A stretch of 64,000 nucleotides of DNA, taken from Prevotella koreensis (lineage in GTDB: Bacteria; Bacteroidota; Bacteroidia; Bacteroidales; Bacteroidaceae). Under the pieces are notes generated by a model. It made no database searches. It was not told the origin of the DNA and saw only the letters and a program-made list of their open reading frames with translations. The DNA lies in the NCBI RefSeq assembly GCF_003977605.1, contig NZ_RYYU01000001.1, positions 685,175-749,174 of the forward strand, read 5' to 3'. Below, in pieces: positions 43,231 through 52,729 of this stretch; positions within the stretch are counted from its first letter, which is position 1; each line of letters begins with the position of its first letter. The position numbers and the translations under genes were made by a program.

Positions 43231-44511
43231 TTAATAAGCGAAGAGAGGATAGTCTTTCATCGTCTCGTTTACACGAGCGCGAACGCTTGCTATTACTTCT
43301 TCGTTCTCAGGATCGTTAAGTACGGTCTCAATAAGTTCTGCAACAAGTACCATCAAATCTTCCTTAGCACCACGTGTTGTTATGGCCGGAGTACCGAGGC
43401 GAAGTCCTGAAGTCTGGAATGCTGAACGTGAGTCGAACGGAACCATGTTCTTGTTAACAGTGATGTCTGCAGCAACGAGTGCGTTTTCTGCAACCTTACC
43501 TGTAAGATCAGGATATTTTGAACGCAGGTCAACGAGCATAGAGTGGTTGTCTGTTCCACCGCTCACGATGTTGAAGCCACGTTTTAAGAGTTCGTTGGCA
43601 AGGACTTCGGCGTTCTTCTTAACCTGAATTGCCCACTCTTTGAACTCCGGCTTCAGTGCTTCGCCGAATGCAACAGCCTTTGCTGCGATTACGTGCTCCA
43701 ACGGACCACCTTGCTGTCCGGGGAATACTGCGCTGTTGAGCAGTTGGCTCATCATCTTCACAGCACCCTTTGGAGTCTTCAATCCCCAAGGATTTTCGAA
43801 GTCTTTGCCCATCAAGATGATACCGCCACGAGGACCGCGCAGTGTCTTATGTGTGGTCGAAGTAACGATGTGAGCATACTTAACAGGGTTGTCAAGCAGT
43901 CCGGCAGCAATGAGTCCGGCCGGGTGAGCCATGTCAACCATGAACAGTGCACCAACCTTATCTGCAATCTCACGCATGCGTTTGTAGTCCCATTCACGGC
44001 TATATGCAGAACCACCACCGATGATCAGTTTTGGTTTGTGCTCAATTGCGAGTGTTTCCATCTCGTCGTAATCAACGCGACCGCTCTCTTTGTTGAGGTT
44101 GTATCCGATTGGAGTGTAAAGGATACCACTTGTGTTCACGTGTGAACCGTGAGAGAGATGACCACCGTGGTCAAGGTTCATACCCATGAATTTGTCGCCA
44201 GGTTTCAGTATTGCGAGCAACACTGCGGCATTAGCCTGCGCACCAGAGTGCGGCTGTACGTTGGCATATTCTGCTCCGAAGAGTTTCTTTATGCGCTCGA
44301 TAGCGATGTTCTCCACTTCGTCAACCACTTGGCAACCACCATAATAACGCTTGCCGGGATAGCCCTCTGCATACTTGTTTGTAAGGTATGAGCCCATAGC
44401 CTCCATTACCTCGTCACTAACAAAGTTTTCAGAAGCAATCAACTCCATACCTTTCAGTTGGCGTTGGTGCTCTTTCTCGATCAGTTCGAAAATCTGATTG
44501 TCTCTTTCCAT
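43231..44511 (-). CDS. glyA: Serine hydroxymethyltransferase
   Basis: The product has 426 residues from the start at 44511 ([18 protein letters not shown]). This PLP enzyme interconverts serine and glycine with tetrahydrofolate, with the PLP lysine in [15 protein letters not shown]. Other family blocks include [32 protein letters not shown] and HGGHLSHGS. It supplies glycine to the gcv operon upstream in this window, though the two are not linked in transcription. Confidence 0.96.
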   Translation of the reverse strand: MERDNQIFELIEKEHQRQLKGMELIASENFVSDEVMEAMGSYLTNKYAEGYPGKRYYGGCQVVDEVENIAIERIKKLFGAEYANVQPHSGAQANAAVLLAILKPGDKFMGMNLDHGGHLSHGSHVNTSGILYTPIGYNLNKESGRVDYDEMETLAIEHKPKLIIGGGSAYSREWDYKRMREIADKVGALFMVDMAHPAGLIAAGLLDNPVKYAHIVTSTTHKTLRGPRGGIILMGKDFENPWGLKTPKGAVKMMSQLLNSAVFPGQQGGPLEHVIAAKAVAFGEALKPEFKEWAIQVKKNAEVLANELLKRGFNIVSGGTDNHSMLVDLRSKYPDLTGKVAENALVAADITVNKNMVPFDSRSAFQTSGLRLGTPAITTRGAKEDLMVLVAELIETVLNDPENEEVIASVRARVNETMKDYPLFAY

Positions 44512-44551
44512 GTGTTTGTTATTTAATAAAATAAGGTTTTCGATTTGCTTG

Positions 44552-44583
44552 CAAAGGTAGTGCAAGAAGTGCACATAACCAAA
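44552..44583 (-). promoter_or_regulatory. Promoter of glyA
   Basis: On the minus strand TTTG (44580-44583) and TACCTTTG (44552-44559) are separated by 20 bases, a full match to the Bacteroidetes consensus. The start codon is about 40 bases downstream. Confidence 0.65.
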
Positions 44584-44664
44584 TATTTACTTGCTTTTTT
44601 CGTACTATTCCCAAGAAATGAAAATATTATGCTTGTTTATGCAATCAATAATCTCGGATAATTA

Positions 44665-45780
44665 TTAATTGGAGTTCATGTGATTCCAGCCCTGTGCTTT
44701 CAGTTCGAAGTCTTGATTGTCACGACTTACGAGCATCATTCCCAGTTCTGCCCTGGTGATATGTCCTATGAGATGCACGTCCTCCATGTTCTTTATTTTC
44801 TCATGGTCTCCGATTGGGACAGTGAAAATCAGTTCGTAGTCTTCGCCTCCGTTGAGTGCGCAGGTTGTCACGTTCATGTTCATTTCTTCTGCCATTACGG
44901 CAGTTTGATAGTCGATGGGCAGATTTTTCTCGAATATCCTGCAACCCACACCCGACTGTTTGCAGATGTGATGCAGTTCGGATGATAGTCCGTCGCTGAT
45001 GTCCATCATTGCTGTTGGCCGTATTCCCGCCTCTCTCAAGCGTTCTATGATGTCGCCGCGAGCCTCTGCTTTCAGTTGTCTTTGCAGCAGATATTCTTTG
45101 CCTGCGAAGTCCGATTGGAAATCTTTCAGTGCTGTTGACTCTTGACGGAAAGTCTCAAGTTTCGCGTCATACGTACCGTCAGCCTTTGCCTCTTTTATCC
45201 TTTTGTTCAGTTCATTCACCTGCTGATAATATACACTTTTTTCGCGTTCAAGCAGTTGTAGCCCCATATAGGATGCGCCGAGATCTCCGCTTACGCAGAT
45301 GAGGTCAGTGTCATGTGCTCCGTTCCGATATACAATATCCTCTTCATGTGCATCGCCTATACATGTAATACTTATTGCAAGTCCTGTAAGCGACGATGTG
45401 GTATCTCCGCCAACGATGTCAACGTTCCATTTCTGACATGCCGCACGTATTCCCTCGTAGAGCATTTCAAGGTCTTCAACGGTAAAACGTTTACTCAGTG
45501 CGAAACTCACGAGCAGTTGTCTTGGTGTGCCGTTCATGGCGAATATGTCGCTGATGTTCACCATTGCCGACTTGTAACCGAGGTTTCTTAGGTCTGTGTA
45601 TGTAAGGTCGAAGTGTACTCCTTCCATGAGCATGTCGGTTGTCGTGAGCACCCGTGTGTCAGGATAGGATAGCACAGCACAATCATCGCCCACACCTTTC
45701 AGTGTGGACGATTGTTGTACGTTTATATCTTTGGTGAGTCGTTCTATAAGTCCGAACTCTCCAATCTTTGAAATTTCCAA
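44665..45780 (-). CDS. thiL: Thiamine-monophosphate kinase
   Basis: This 371-residue enzyme phosphorylates thiamine phosphate to thiamine diphosphate. PurM-like features include GVGDDCAVLSYP, TTTDMLMEGVHFDL, VGGDTTSSLTGLAI and MMDISDGLSSEL. Between about residues 178 and 235 there is a charged, probably coiled-coil insert (NELNKRIKEAKADGTYDAKL) that makes the protein longer than most ThiL. It is the last gene of the sppA-lpxK-pnp-thiL operon. Confidence 0.92.
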   Translation of the reverse strand: MEISKIGEFGLIERLTKDINVQQSSTLKGVGDDCAVLSYPDTRVLTTTDMLMEGVHFDLTYTDLRNLGYKSAMVNISDIFAMNGTPRQLLVSFALSKRFTVEDLEMLYEGIRAACQKWNVDIVGGDTTSSLTGLAISITCIGDAHEEDIVYRNGAHDTDLICVSGDLGASYMGLQLLEREKSVYYQQVNELNKRIKEAKADGTYDAKLETFRQESTALKDFQSDFAGKEYLLQRQLKAEARGDIIERLREAGIRPTAMMDISDGLSSELHHICKQSGVGCRIFEKNLPIDYQTAVMAEEMNMNVTTCALNGGEDYELIFTVPIGDHEKIKNMEDVHLIGHITRAELGMMLVSRDNQDFELKAQGWNHMNSN

Positions 45781-45818
45781 TTCTTAAAACTATGAATTCT
45801 TATTTTGATAATGAGTGA

Positions 45819-46628
45819 TTAAGACCTTCTGATCATTTCTCTCATTATCTCTGTCATCACAGGTTGTGCTGCATTGGCAGCGATCTGTACTTCTTCGTGC
45901 GAAACTTCCACAGGATTATCGAAACCGCCGAGGTCGGTTATTATACTGATACCGAATGTCTTTATTCCGCAGTGGTGAGCCACAATAACTTCGGGCACGG
46001 TGCTCATTCCTACTGCATCGCCTCCGAGGATGTGGTACATACGATATTCTGCAGGAGTCTCGAATGTAGGACCTTGCACGCCAACATAAACGCCATGCAC
46101 AACTTTTATGTTTTTTTCTTTTGCAATCTTGTCAGCGAGTGCAATCAACTCATGGTCGTAGGTCTCGTGCATATCCGGGAAGCGAGGGCCTGTCGGGAAG
46201 TTCTTTCCGTTGAGCGGATGCGCCGGGAAGAAATTGATATGGTCATTGATAATCATGAGGTCGCCAATCTTGAACTCCGGATTCATACCTCCTGCGGCAT
46301 TGCTCACAAAGAGAGTCTTTATCCCCAGTTCGTACATCACTCGTACAGGGAATGTCACTTCCTTCATTGAGTAACCCTCATAGAAGTGGAAGCGTCCCTG
46401 CATTGCCATGATGTCCTTGCCGCCGAGTTTTCCGAAGATGAGTTTTCCGCTATGTCCTTCTACTGTCGATACGGGCATATTCGGAATTTCATTATATTGG
46501 AATTCGTATGTATCAGTTATTTCTGAAGCTAATTGTCCGAGTCCTGTTCCCAGTACTATTGCTGTTTCCGGACTTGTGGTCATCCTTTGCTTTAACCAGG
46601 ATGCTGTTTCTTGAATTTTTTCGTACAT
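45819..46628 (-). CDS. Purine nucleoside phosphorylase (trimeric type)
   Basis: This 269-residue enzyme cleaves guanosine, inosine or xanthosine with phosphate. Motifs are VLGTGLGQLASEI (phosphate loop), QGRFHFYEGY, SNAAGGMNPEFKIGDLMIINDHINF (base site) and GMSTVPEVIVAHH. Its 5' end overlaps the 3' end of lpxK by 116 bases in another frame, an unusually long overlap. Confidence 0.93.
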   Translation of the reverse strand: MYEKIQETASWLKQRMTTSPETAIVLGTGLGQLASEITDTYEFQYNEIPNMPVSTVEGHSGKLIFGKLGGKDIMAMQGRFHFYEGYSMKEVTFPVRVMYELGIKTLFVSNAAGGMNPEFKIGDLMIINDHINFFPAHPLNGKNFPTGPRFPDMHETYDHELIALADKIAKEKNIKVVHGVYVGVQGPTFETPAEYRMYHILGGDAVGMSTVPEVIVAHHCGIKTFGISIITDLGGFDNPVEVSHEEVQIAANAAQPVMTEIMREMIRRS

Positions 46629-47685
46629 AATTAATGATTTTTTTATTGAAAATATCTTGCTTATCTAACATGAACTCCACTTCTATCGGCAACGCGAATA
46701 TGTTGTGTCTTACGTCGTCACTCAGACCATCCATTCCGAAAAGTCTTGTCGCATCTTTTTCGGTTGTGATGATTATTCTCGGTTCATGCATCGTGGCAAA
46801 TCGTTCGTTAAGTTTGCGAATGTCTTTTTGAGTGAACCGATGATGGTCTCTGAAACTCATCGGGAATATTTTCTCAGTGTATGGTTTCAGGTCGATAATC
46901 ATCTGTTTTGGAGATGCTATCCCTGTAAGAAGGAGTATGTTGTGGTTTTCTGTTATTTCTTCAAGTTCGATGTCTTTACCACAATATAGTGGTTTCAGAC
47001 TGCCATATTTCAGTGTGGTGAAATACAGACTTTGATAAGGCCGTAGGTTCATCGTCTTTATTAGTACGCGGAAATCCATCGGTTTCATGTCTAAAGGGCA
47101 TTTTGTGACAATCACTATATCGGCTCTTGCCTTACCCTCTTTGGGTTCTCTCAGCCGCCCTGCCGGTAGCAGTTTATCGTATGTTATAAGTCTGTGATAG
47201 TCAACAAGCAGAATGTTTATGCCCGGCTTGACATATCTGTGCTGATAGGCATCGTCCAATAGTATGACATCGGTGTCGTTTGTCGCAGCACTCCCTATTA
47301 GTTTATCTATACCGTGACACCTGTCTTTGTCAACGGCCACGTGGATGTTCGGGTATTTCTTTTTGATTTGAAATGACTCATCTCCGATTTCACTCATTGG
47401 CGTATCTTTTGTTGCCAATACGTACCCTTTGCTCTTTCTTTTGTATCCACGACTGAGTACAGCCACCTTTGTATTATCTTTCAGTAACCTCACAAGATAC
47501 TCCACGTGAGGAGTCTTGCCTGAGCCGCCCACGGTTATATTGCCAACCGAAATCACCGGTATGTCAAAAGAGCGACTTTTCAGCACTCCTATGTCGAAGA
47601 GTCTGTTCCTAAGTCGTATGCCGATGCCGTATAGCCAACTAAACGGCAGCTGCCATTCGTTTATCTTTATAAAGTCACCTTCCAT
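46513..47685 (-). CDS. lpxK: Tetraacyldisaccharide 4'-kinase
   Basis: This 390-residue inner-membrane-associated kinase adds the 4'-phosphate of lipid A. An N-terminal hydrophobic segment precedes the P-loop-like VGNITVGGSGKTPHVEYL. The block VILLDDAYQHRYVKPGINILL and the late ITTEKDATRLF are family marks. The last ~39 codons (DHKSGNSNSTGNRTRTISF) overlap the pnp gene in a different frame and look poorly conserved. It starts at the base next to the sppA stop, so translation is probably coupled. Confidence 0.92.
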   Translation of the reverse strand: MEGDFIKINEWQLPFSWLYGIGIRLRNRLFDIGVLKSRSFDIPVISVGNITVGGSGKTPHVEYLVRLLKDNTKVAVLSRGYKRKSKGYVLATKDTPMSEIGDESFQIKKKYPNIHVAVDKDRCHGIDKLIGSAATNDTDVILLDDAYQHRYVKPGINILLVDYHRLITYDKLLPAGRLREPKEGKARADIVIVTKCPLDMKPMDFRVLIKTMNLRPYQSLYFTTLKYGSLKPLYCGKDIELEEITENHNILLLTGIASPKQMIIDLKPYTEKIFPMSFRDHHRFTQKDIRKLNERFATMHEPRIIITTEKDATRLFGMDGLSDDVRHNIFALPIEVEFMLDKQDIFNKKIINYVRKNSRNSILVKAKDDHKSGNSNSTGNRTRTISFRNN

Positions 47686-49452
47686 TTATTCCACTTTCAG
47701 ATAGAACGTCATTCTTGCCTGAATGGCACTTTGCTCGTTCATGGTTTTGAGAAGCATGAACGGCTCGTAGTATTCTCCGAGAGAAAGTCGTAATTGTTCC
47801 TGAATATAGTTGTTCTGGTTCAATTTTCCTGTCAGTTGTTCTGTCCAGTCTGACGGTTCCGGATATGCAACGGCATGATATTCCTCCAATTTTGCAAGTT
47901 TTGCCGCCTTTGCCAGCGCATCATTCAGTCCGCCTAATTCGTCCACGAGTTTTATCTTCACTGCGTCTTGTCCGAGCCATACGCGTCCTTGTGCAATCTT
48001 CTCCACATCCTCTACCGACATCTTGCGACCTTCTGCCACTCGTGAGCGGAACAGGCTGTAACCTCGGTCGATATAGCGGTTGAGTATTGTCATTTCATCA
48101 TCGCTTATCGGGCGTGCCATGCTTCCGAAGGTGCTGAACTTGTTGGTCTTCACCTCATCAAACTTTACGCCTAATTTCTCTGTAAGCAGTTGGCTTGGGT
48201 CGGGGAACATACCAAATATGCCGATTGAACCAGTCAATGTGGTAGGTTCGGCATATATATAGTTTGCGATACTGCTGATATAATATCCTCCCGAAGCAGA
48301 CATTCCACCCATTGATACTACAACAGGCTTCTTCGCTTTCAGTTTCTTCATGGAGTGCCATATCTGTTCAGAAGCATAAGCCGAGCCACCACCTGTGTTT
48401 ATGCGCAGTACCACCGCCTTTATGTCATCGTCTTCCATGAGTTTCTCAAGATCCTTACAAACTATCTGTGCGTCGATGTTTTTTCCACGGCTCATCGATG
48501 CAGAGCCGTCAACAACGTCACCATAAGCATAATAAATAGCAATGGCTTCTCCGCCTTCACGCTTTCCTTTCACGTTTGTCATGTCGCTTATAGTAACCTT
48601 TTTGAAATCGTCGTCCTTGCCAAGTTTCATCATTTCCTTTACCACATCTTTCACCTCATCGGTATAGACGAGTTTGTCAACCATCTTGTATTTGATGTAG
48701 TTCTGTGGGTCGTCAAATGTTATCAGACTGTCAGCATATTGGTTAAGTTTTTCAGTACTGATTTTTCTGCTTGCCGATACGTCTTTCAACACGTTCTGCC
48801 AGATACCGTTGATGTATGCTGTAATCTGTTCGCGGTTAGAATCGCTCATCTTGTCGGCAGTGAACATCTCCGGTGCACTCTTGTATGTGCCTACTTTTGC
48901 GAGTTGCATTTTTACTCCGAATTTCGCCATGAGGTCTTTCAGATAGAACTGTTGCGAAGCCATTCCGTGCCAGTCTATTATTCCATGTGGGTTGAGCATC
49001 ACTTTGTCGGCCACCGATGCTATGTAGTAGGTTGACTGAGTGTATGAGTCTCCGTATGCCACAATCCATTTTCCGCTCTTCTTGAAATCGATGAGAGCCT
49101 TACGTATTGCCTGTAACGAGGCATAAGAGTCGGCTGCGAAAGCTCCTGCCTCGATGTATATTCCCTTTATGTTATCGTTATCTCTTGCTTTGTTTATGCC
49201 GTCAATAATCTCGTCAAGCCCAATTTCTTTTATTCCATTTCCGATGAGTCGCTCCAATGTGTTGTCTTCAGCCCTCTCCTCAAGCGTGCCGGTGAGCGGC
49301 AACACCAATACGGAGTTTTCGGCAACAGGACCCGATGACTCGCTGGAGGCAATCATGCCTACGATACTCATCAGTCCGATACCTACAATGATAATTGTGA
49401 AAACAAGAAGGCCGACGATTGTTGCGGCAGTGTATTTAAGGAACTCTTTCAT
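47686..49452 (-). CDS. sppA: Signal peptide peptidase SppA (67-kDa type)
   Basis: This 588-residue protein is anchored by an N-terminal membrane helix (TIVGLLVFTIIIVGIGLMSIV). Two tandem peptidase S49 domains follow. The N-terminal one has the lysine region (WIVAYGDSYTQSTYYIAS) and the C-terminal one the catalytic serine in GGMSASGGYYISS. It degrades signal peptides left in the membrane. It is the first gene of a four-gene operon with a good promoter. Confidence 0.94.
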   Translation of the reverse strand: MKEFLKYTAATIVGLLVFTIIIVGIGLMSIVGMIASSESSGPVAENSVLVLPLTGTLEERAEDNTLERLIGNGIKEIGLDEIIDGINKARDNDNIKGIYIEAGAFAADSYASLQAIRKALIDFKKSGKWIVAYGDSYTQSTYYIASVADKVMLNPHGIIDWHGMASQQFYLKDLMAKFGVKMQLAKVGTYKSAPEMFTADKMSDSNREQITAYINGIWQNVLKDVSASRKISTEKLNQYADSLITFDDPQNYIKYKMVDKLVYTDEVKDVVKEMMKLGKDDDFKKVTISDMTNVKGKREGGEAIAIYYAYGDVVDGSASMSRGKNIDAQIVCKDLEKLMEDDDIKAVVLRINTGGGSAYASEQIWHSMKKLKAKKPVVVSMGGMSASGGYYISSIANYIYAEPTTLTGSIGIFGMFPDPSQLLTEKLGVKFDEVKTNKFSTFGSMARPISDDEMTILNRYIDRGYSLFRSRVAEGRKMSVEDVEKIAQGRVWLGQDAVKIKLVDELGGLNDALAKAAKLAKLEEYHAVAYPEPSDWTEQLTGKLNQNNYIQEQLRLSLGEYYEPFMLLKTMNEQSAIQARMTFYLKVE

Positions 49453-49489
49453 AATTATAAAATAAATCTAACTAAACATTTATACTTTG

Positions 49490-49521
49490 CAAAAGTAATC
49501 AGATTTTTTAAAATGAGCAAA
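49490..49521 (-). promoter_or_regulatory. Promoter of the sppA-lpxK-pnp-thiL operon
   Basis: On the minus strand TTTG (49518-49521) and TACTTTTG (49490-49497) are 20 bases apart. The sppA start follows about 38 bases downstream. Confidence 0.65.
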
Positions 49522-49561
49522 TTTTAGGGTCGTTTATTGCATATATGTCATTTATTTTAGG

Positions 49562-49569
49562 TACTTTTG
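49562..49569 (+). promoter_or_regulatory. Promoter box of the SDR gene
   Basis: TACTTTTG lies only 7 bases before the ATG at 49577, so the mRNA would be nearly or fully leaderless. Confidence 0.45.
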
Positions 49570-49576
49570 TGCCATT

Positions 49577-50311
49577 ATGAAAAGAGCCATTGTAGTTGGA
49601 GCATCATCAGGGATAGGTAGGGAAGTGGCGCGACTGTTACTTGCCGAGGGATGGCATGTTGGTGTGGCCGCACGCAGGACAATACTGCTTGAGGAGTTGA
49701 AAAGTGAGTTTCCCGAACGTGTCATCACGTCTTGTATTGACGTGACAGAAGATATGGCAGTGCAGAAGTTGCATGACCTTATAGGGCAACTCGGTGGGGT
49801 GGGGTTGTTTTTCTATGCCTCCGGAATAGGTAAGCAGAACATGCAACTCGATACCGATACGGAAGAACGCACGGTTATGACCAATTCGCTTGGTTTCGTG
49901 CGTATGATAGATGCTGTATATAATTACATGTCGGTGCATCAAGGAGGACATATTGCCGTGATAACTTCCATTGCCGGAACGAAAGGGCTTGGTGCCGCTC
50001 CGTCTTACAGTGCCACAAAGGCATTGCAATCTACCTATATCGAAGCACTCGAACAGCAGGCACGCCTGCGTCGTTTGAACATTCGTTTCACTGATTTGCG
50101 TCCCGGTTTCGTTGATACCGAATTGCTCGGTAAGGATAAGAAATATCCTATGTTGATGCGTACAGAAGTTGTTGCTCAGCAGATAGTTAACGCTATTAAC
50201 TCAAGAAAGAGTGTATGCGTGATAGATTGGCGTTATCGCGTGCTTACATTTTTCTGGCGTTTAATTCCGCGTTATTTGTGGGTTAGGTTGAAAATAAGTA
50301 ACAGTGCTTGA
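49577..50311 (+). CDS. Short-chain dehydrogenase/reductase
   Basis: This 244-residue Rossmann-fold oxidoreductase has the cofactor motif VGASSGIGREVARLL. The catalytic serine is in ITSIAGTKGLG and the YxxxK pair in SYSATKALQS. Substrate is unknown. A basic, hydrophobic C-terminus (LTFFWRLIPRYLWVRL) could bind membrane. It is a single gene, divergent from sppA. Confidence 0.9.
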   Translation: MKRAIVVGASSGIGREVARLLLAEGWHVGVAARRTILLEELKSEFPERVITSCIDVTEDMAVQKLHDLIGQLGGVGLFFYASGIGKQNMQLDTDTEERTVMTNSLGFVRMIDAVYNYMSVHQGGHIAVITSIAGTKGLGAAPSYSATKALQSTYIEALEQQARLRRLNIRFTDLRPGFVDTELLGKDKKYPMLMRTEVVAQQIVNAINSRKSVCVIDWRYRVLTFFWRLIPRYLWVRLKISNSA

Positions 50312-50349
50312 TACTTATCACCTACATCCCTTTCCCAACGGCTCCTTAA

Positions 50350-50445
50350 CTCTTCGCAATTTCGCCTGTTTTGCATAACAAATTCGCCCAAATTGCTGAG
50401 CAAATTCGCCCATTTTGTTTTGTAATTCCGCCCAAATTGCTTTCT
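50350..50445. repeat. Intergenic TTGGGCGA/TCGCCCAA repeat cluster 2
   Basis: The 330-base gap 50312-50641 carries four loose units in one orientation: CAATTTCGCCTG, CAAATTCGCCCAAATTGCT, CAAATTCGCCCATTTTG and AATTCCGCCCAAATTGCTT. A promoter box TAATTTTG (50589-50596) for the next gene follows. Confidence 0.7.
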
Positions 50446-50641
50446 TGATGATTATAAAGTCATTAACTATAACACCTCAATCAATCTATAAAAGTTATTT
50501 TTTGGACTTTTTGTCTCGATTCGGGTATAAATATATAATTGCATTGAAAAAAGTGAAATAAGTTATTGTATATTATAATAAGGATGTTTAATTTTGCAAA
50601 TAAGAATGGGAAACAATATTGGTTTCATAAATAAATAAGGT

Positions 50642-51190
50642 ATGAATCAGACGATAAATGATATTATCACTCGCAGAAGTGTGAAGAAATATTTGGATAA
50701 GCCTGTTCCAATGGAGTTGGTAGAACAGGTGGTTAAGGCTGGAACTTATGCCCCTTCAGGTATGAACAAGCAGGCTTCCATCATTCTTGCTGTAACCAAT
50801 AAAGAGATGCGTGACCGATTGAGTCGTATAAATTTGGAGATTGTCAAGGGAAAGAATCTCACTACCAGTAGTGGACATAGTGACCCTTTCTATGGTGCAC
50901 CTGTTGTACTGGTGGTCTTGGCAAAGAAAGAAATAGGAACACGTATTTATGATGGTTCACTTGTGATGGAAAATATGATGATTGCGGCCAATAGTCTTGG
51001 ACTTGGTTCTTGCTGGATTCATCGTGCGAAAGAAACTTTCGAGACAGAGGAAGGTAAGCAGATTCTTGGCGAACTCGGTGTAAATGAGGAATACGAGGGA
51101 ATTGGAAACTGTATAATAGGTTATGCAGATTCTGATGGTATCAAACCTCAGAAACCTCGTAAGGATGACTACGTGTTTTGGGTGAAATAA
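50642..51190 (+). CDS. Nitroreductase family protein
   Basis: This 182-residue FMN-dependent oxidoreductase starts with the typical ITRRSVKKYLDKPV. It has the FMN-binding APSGMNKQ and a C-terminal GLGSCWIHRAKETF block. Substrate is unknown; such enzymes reduce nitro compounds or quinones. It ends 7 bases before a small hypothetical gene and forms a run with the metallo-hydrolase downstream. Confidence 0.9.
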   Translation: MNQTINDIITRRSVKKYLDKPVPMELVEQVVKAGTYAPSGMNKQASIILAVTNKEMRDRLSRINLEIVKGKNLTTSSGHSDPFYGAPVVLVVLAKKEIGTRIYDGSLVMENMMIAANSLGLGSCWIHRAKETFETEEGKQILGELGVNEEYEGIGNCIIGYADSDGIKPQKPRKDDYVFWVK

Positions 51191-51197
51191 AGAAAGT

Positions 51198-51446
51198 ATG
51201 ATGACCATTGATACAACCAATATGTGCTCATTCTTGCAGAAAAAACTGTTTGAAGAGGATGGAGTGTACCATCATATATGGACAGTTATGCAGGATGATA
51301 ATGAATTGACGGCTGTTGTACGCTCACGTCAGTTGCATATTTACCGCAATGGCAAGAAAGTGCTTGTGTTGGCAGGTAAGGCTGCACCAAAAATTATCAG
51401 AGAGGATAGACTCTGCGAGATTGTTCATAAAGGATTATCGAAATGA
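51198..51446 (+). CDS. Small hypothetical protein
   Basis: This 82-residue protein has beta-strand-like segments (NELTAVVRSRQLHIYRNGKK) and no signal peptide or membrane segment. It overlaps the metallo-hydrolase gene by 4 bases (ATGA), which argues that it is real and works with it. I do not recognise the family. Confidence 0.7.
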   Translation: MMTIDTTNMCSFLQKKLFEEDGVYHHIWTVMQDDNELTAVVRSRQLHIYRNGKKVLVLAGKAAPKIIREDRLCEIVHKGLSK

Positions 51447-52222
51447 AACTGACGTATATATTCCATAGCGGCTTTTCCATAGAGACAGACAGATGCGTAC
51501 TTATCTTCGATTATTTTATGGATCCGGCAGGGGTTATTCCGCAGATTCTTTCAGGCAACAAATCGGTATATGTATTTGTAAGTCATTTCCACGAGGATCA
51601 TTTTACCAAAGAGATTTTTACTTGGTATGATGATTATCCTTTAAACGATTATACCTTCATCCTTTCAAAAGATATTCTGAAACATAAACGTGCAGAGAAA
51701 GAAAATGCAGACGTATGGATGGCCAAGGGTGGTAAGTGGAACGATGAAATAGTAACAGTATATGCTACAGGAAGCAATGACAGTGGTGTTTCTTGGATAA
51801 TAGAGATTGACGGCAAACGGATTTTCCATGCCGGAGATCTTAATAATTGGTATGCCCGTTTCCTGACAGATGATTATGATGGAGGAACCATATTCAGCGA
51901 AGAATTTGGTGTGATTGAGCCTATCAAGGAAGAAAAACAATACCTTGGTGAGTTGAAAGACATCAGAAAGATTGCAGACTCTTTTGATGTTGTAATGTTT
52001 CCTGTTGACGGTCGTATAGGCAATGGTTATACTCGTGGAGCCAGGCAGTTCATTGAACAATTCAAGGTGGGGTTATTCATACCGATGCACTTTGTGGTGA
52101 GTGGTTTTGAGAGTGCTTGGCGAATGAAGGACTTTACCAATGAAAAAAAAATTCCTTTTTGGAGTATTGAATATGAAGGCCAGACAATTATAAAAGAAGA
52201 CGTAATAAATGTTTGTATATAG
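51443..52222 (+). CDS. Metallo-beta-lactamase-fold hydrolase (UlaG-like)
   Basis: This 259-residue protein starts MKLTYIFHSGFSIETD, a common start for this group. The metal-binding HxHxDH is in SHFHEDHF, with a later FHAGDLNNWY and a C-terminal PMHFV histidine. The substrate is unknown. It is the third gene of the nitroreductase run, closed by a strong hairpin at 52232-52293. Confidence 0.85.
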   Translation: MKLTYIFHSGFSIETDRCVLIFDYFMDPAGVIPQILSGNKSVYVFVSHFHEDHFTKEIFTWYDDYPLNDYTFILSKDILKHKRAEKENADVWMAKGGKWNDEIVTVYATGSNDSGVSWIIEIDGKRIFHAGDLNNWYARFLTDDYDGGTIFSEEFGVIEPIKEEKQYLGELKDIRKIADSFDVVMFPVDGRIGNGYTRGARQFIEQFKVGLFIPMHFVVSGFESAWRMKDFTNEKKIPFWSIEYEGQTIIKEDVINVCI

Positions 52223-52231
52223 TTGCCTCTT

Positions 52232-52293
52232 TTAAAAGCCAATTTCTCTGAAAAGTTATCCAAATCTAACTTTTCAGAGAGATGGGCTTTTAA
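52232..52293. terminator. Bidirectional terminator
   Basis: TTAAAAGCC (52232-52240) pairs with GGCTTTTAA (52285-52293), and TCTCTGAAAAGTTA (52245-52258) with its complement at 52267-52280. It separates convergent genes. Confidence 0.8.
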
Positions 52294-52321
52294 AGGAATG
52301 ACTTATTATACCCTCTGAATA

Positions 52322-52729
52322 TCAGTACAGTTTCCGCGAAATAAGAATTATAAATGACCATAGTCCTGAAAAAAACAATGCTATGCCTAATCCGGTATAG
52401 AAATATGCGAAGAATGACTCGGGTATTTTACCCAATTCGCGGAGTGTTATTCCCAAAGTCATCATAAAAGCGATTATCATATATCCTTTCGGTGTCAGGA
52501 ATTTATACAACTTGGCTTTTTCTCCTTGCATGGATACTATTCTATTGATATTCTTGGAGATGATTTTGATAAACATACTGGCGAAAATAGCAAATACGGG
52601 TATAGACAGAAGCCACACAAGAGAATGTGCTGCCATTATAGATTTTATACCTATATTGACAATGTTCATTCCTGCGGCCATCCATAAAAGACCATTAGCC
52701 ACTATCAACCATTTCTTTCTTACCATCAA
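52322..52729 (-). CDS. Small membrane protein of unknown function
   Basis: This 135-residue protein has about four membrane segments (KKWLIVANGLLWMAAGM, LVWLLSIPVFAIFASMF, MIIAFMMTLGITL, FYTGLGIALFFSGLWSFII). It overlaps the upstream membrane-protein gene by 4 bases. The family is not recognised. With its neighbour it seems to be the regulated target of the TetR gene. Confidence 0.7.
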   Translation of the reverse strand: MMVRKKWLIVANGLLWMAAGMNIVNIGIKSIMAAHSLVWLLSIPVFAIFASMFIKIISKNINRIVSMQGEKAKLYKFLTPKGYMIIAFMMTLGITLRELGKIPESFFAYFYTGLGIALFFSGLWSFIILISRKLY

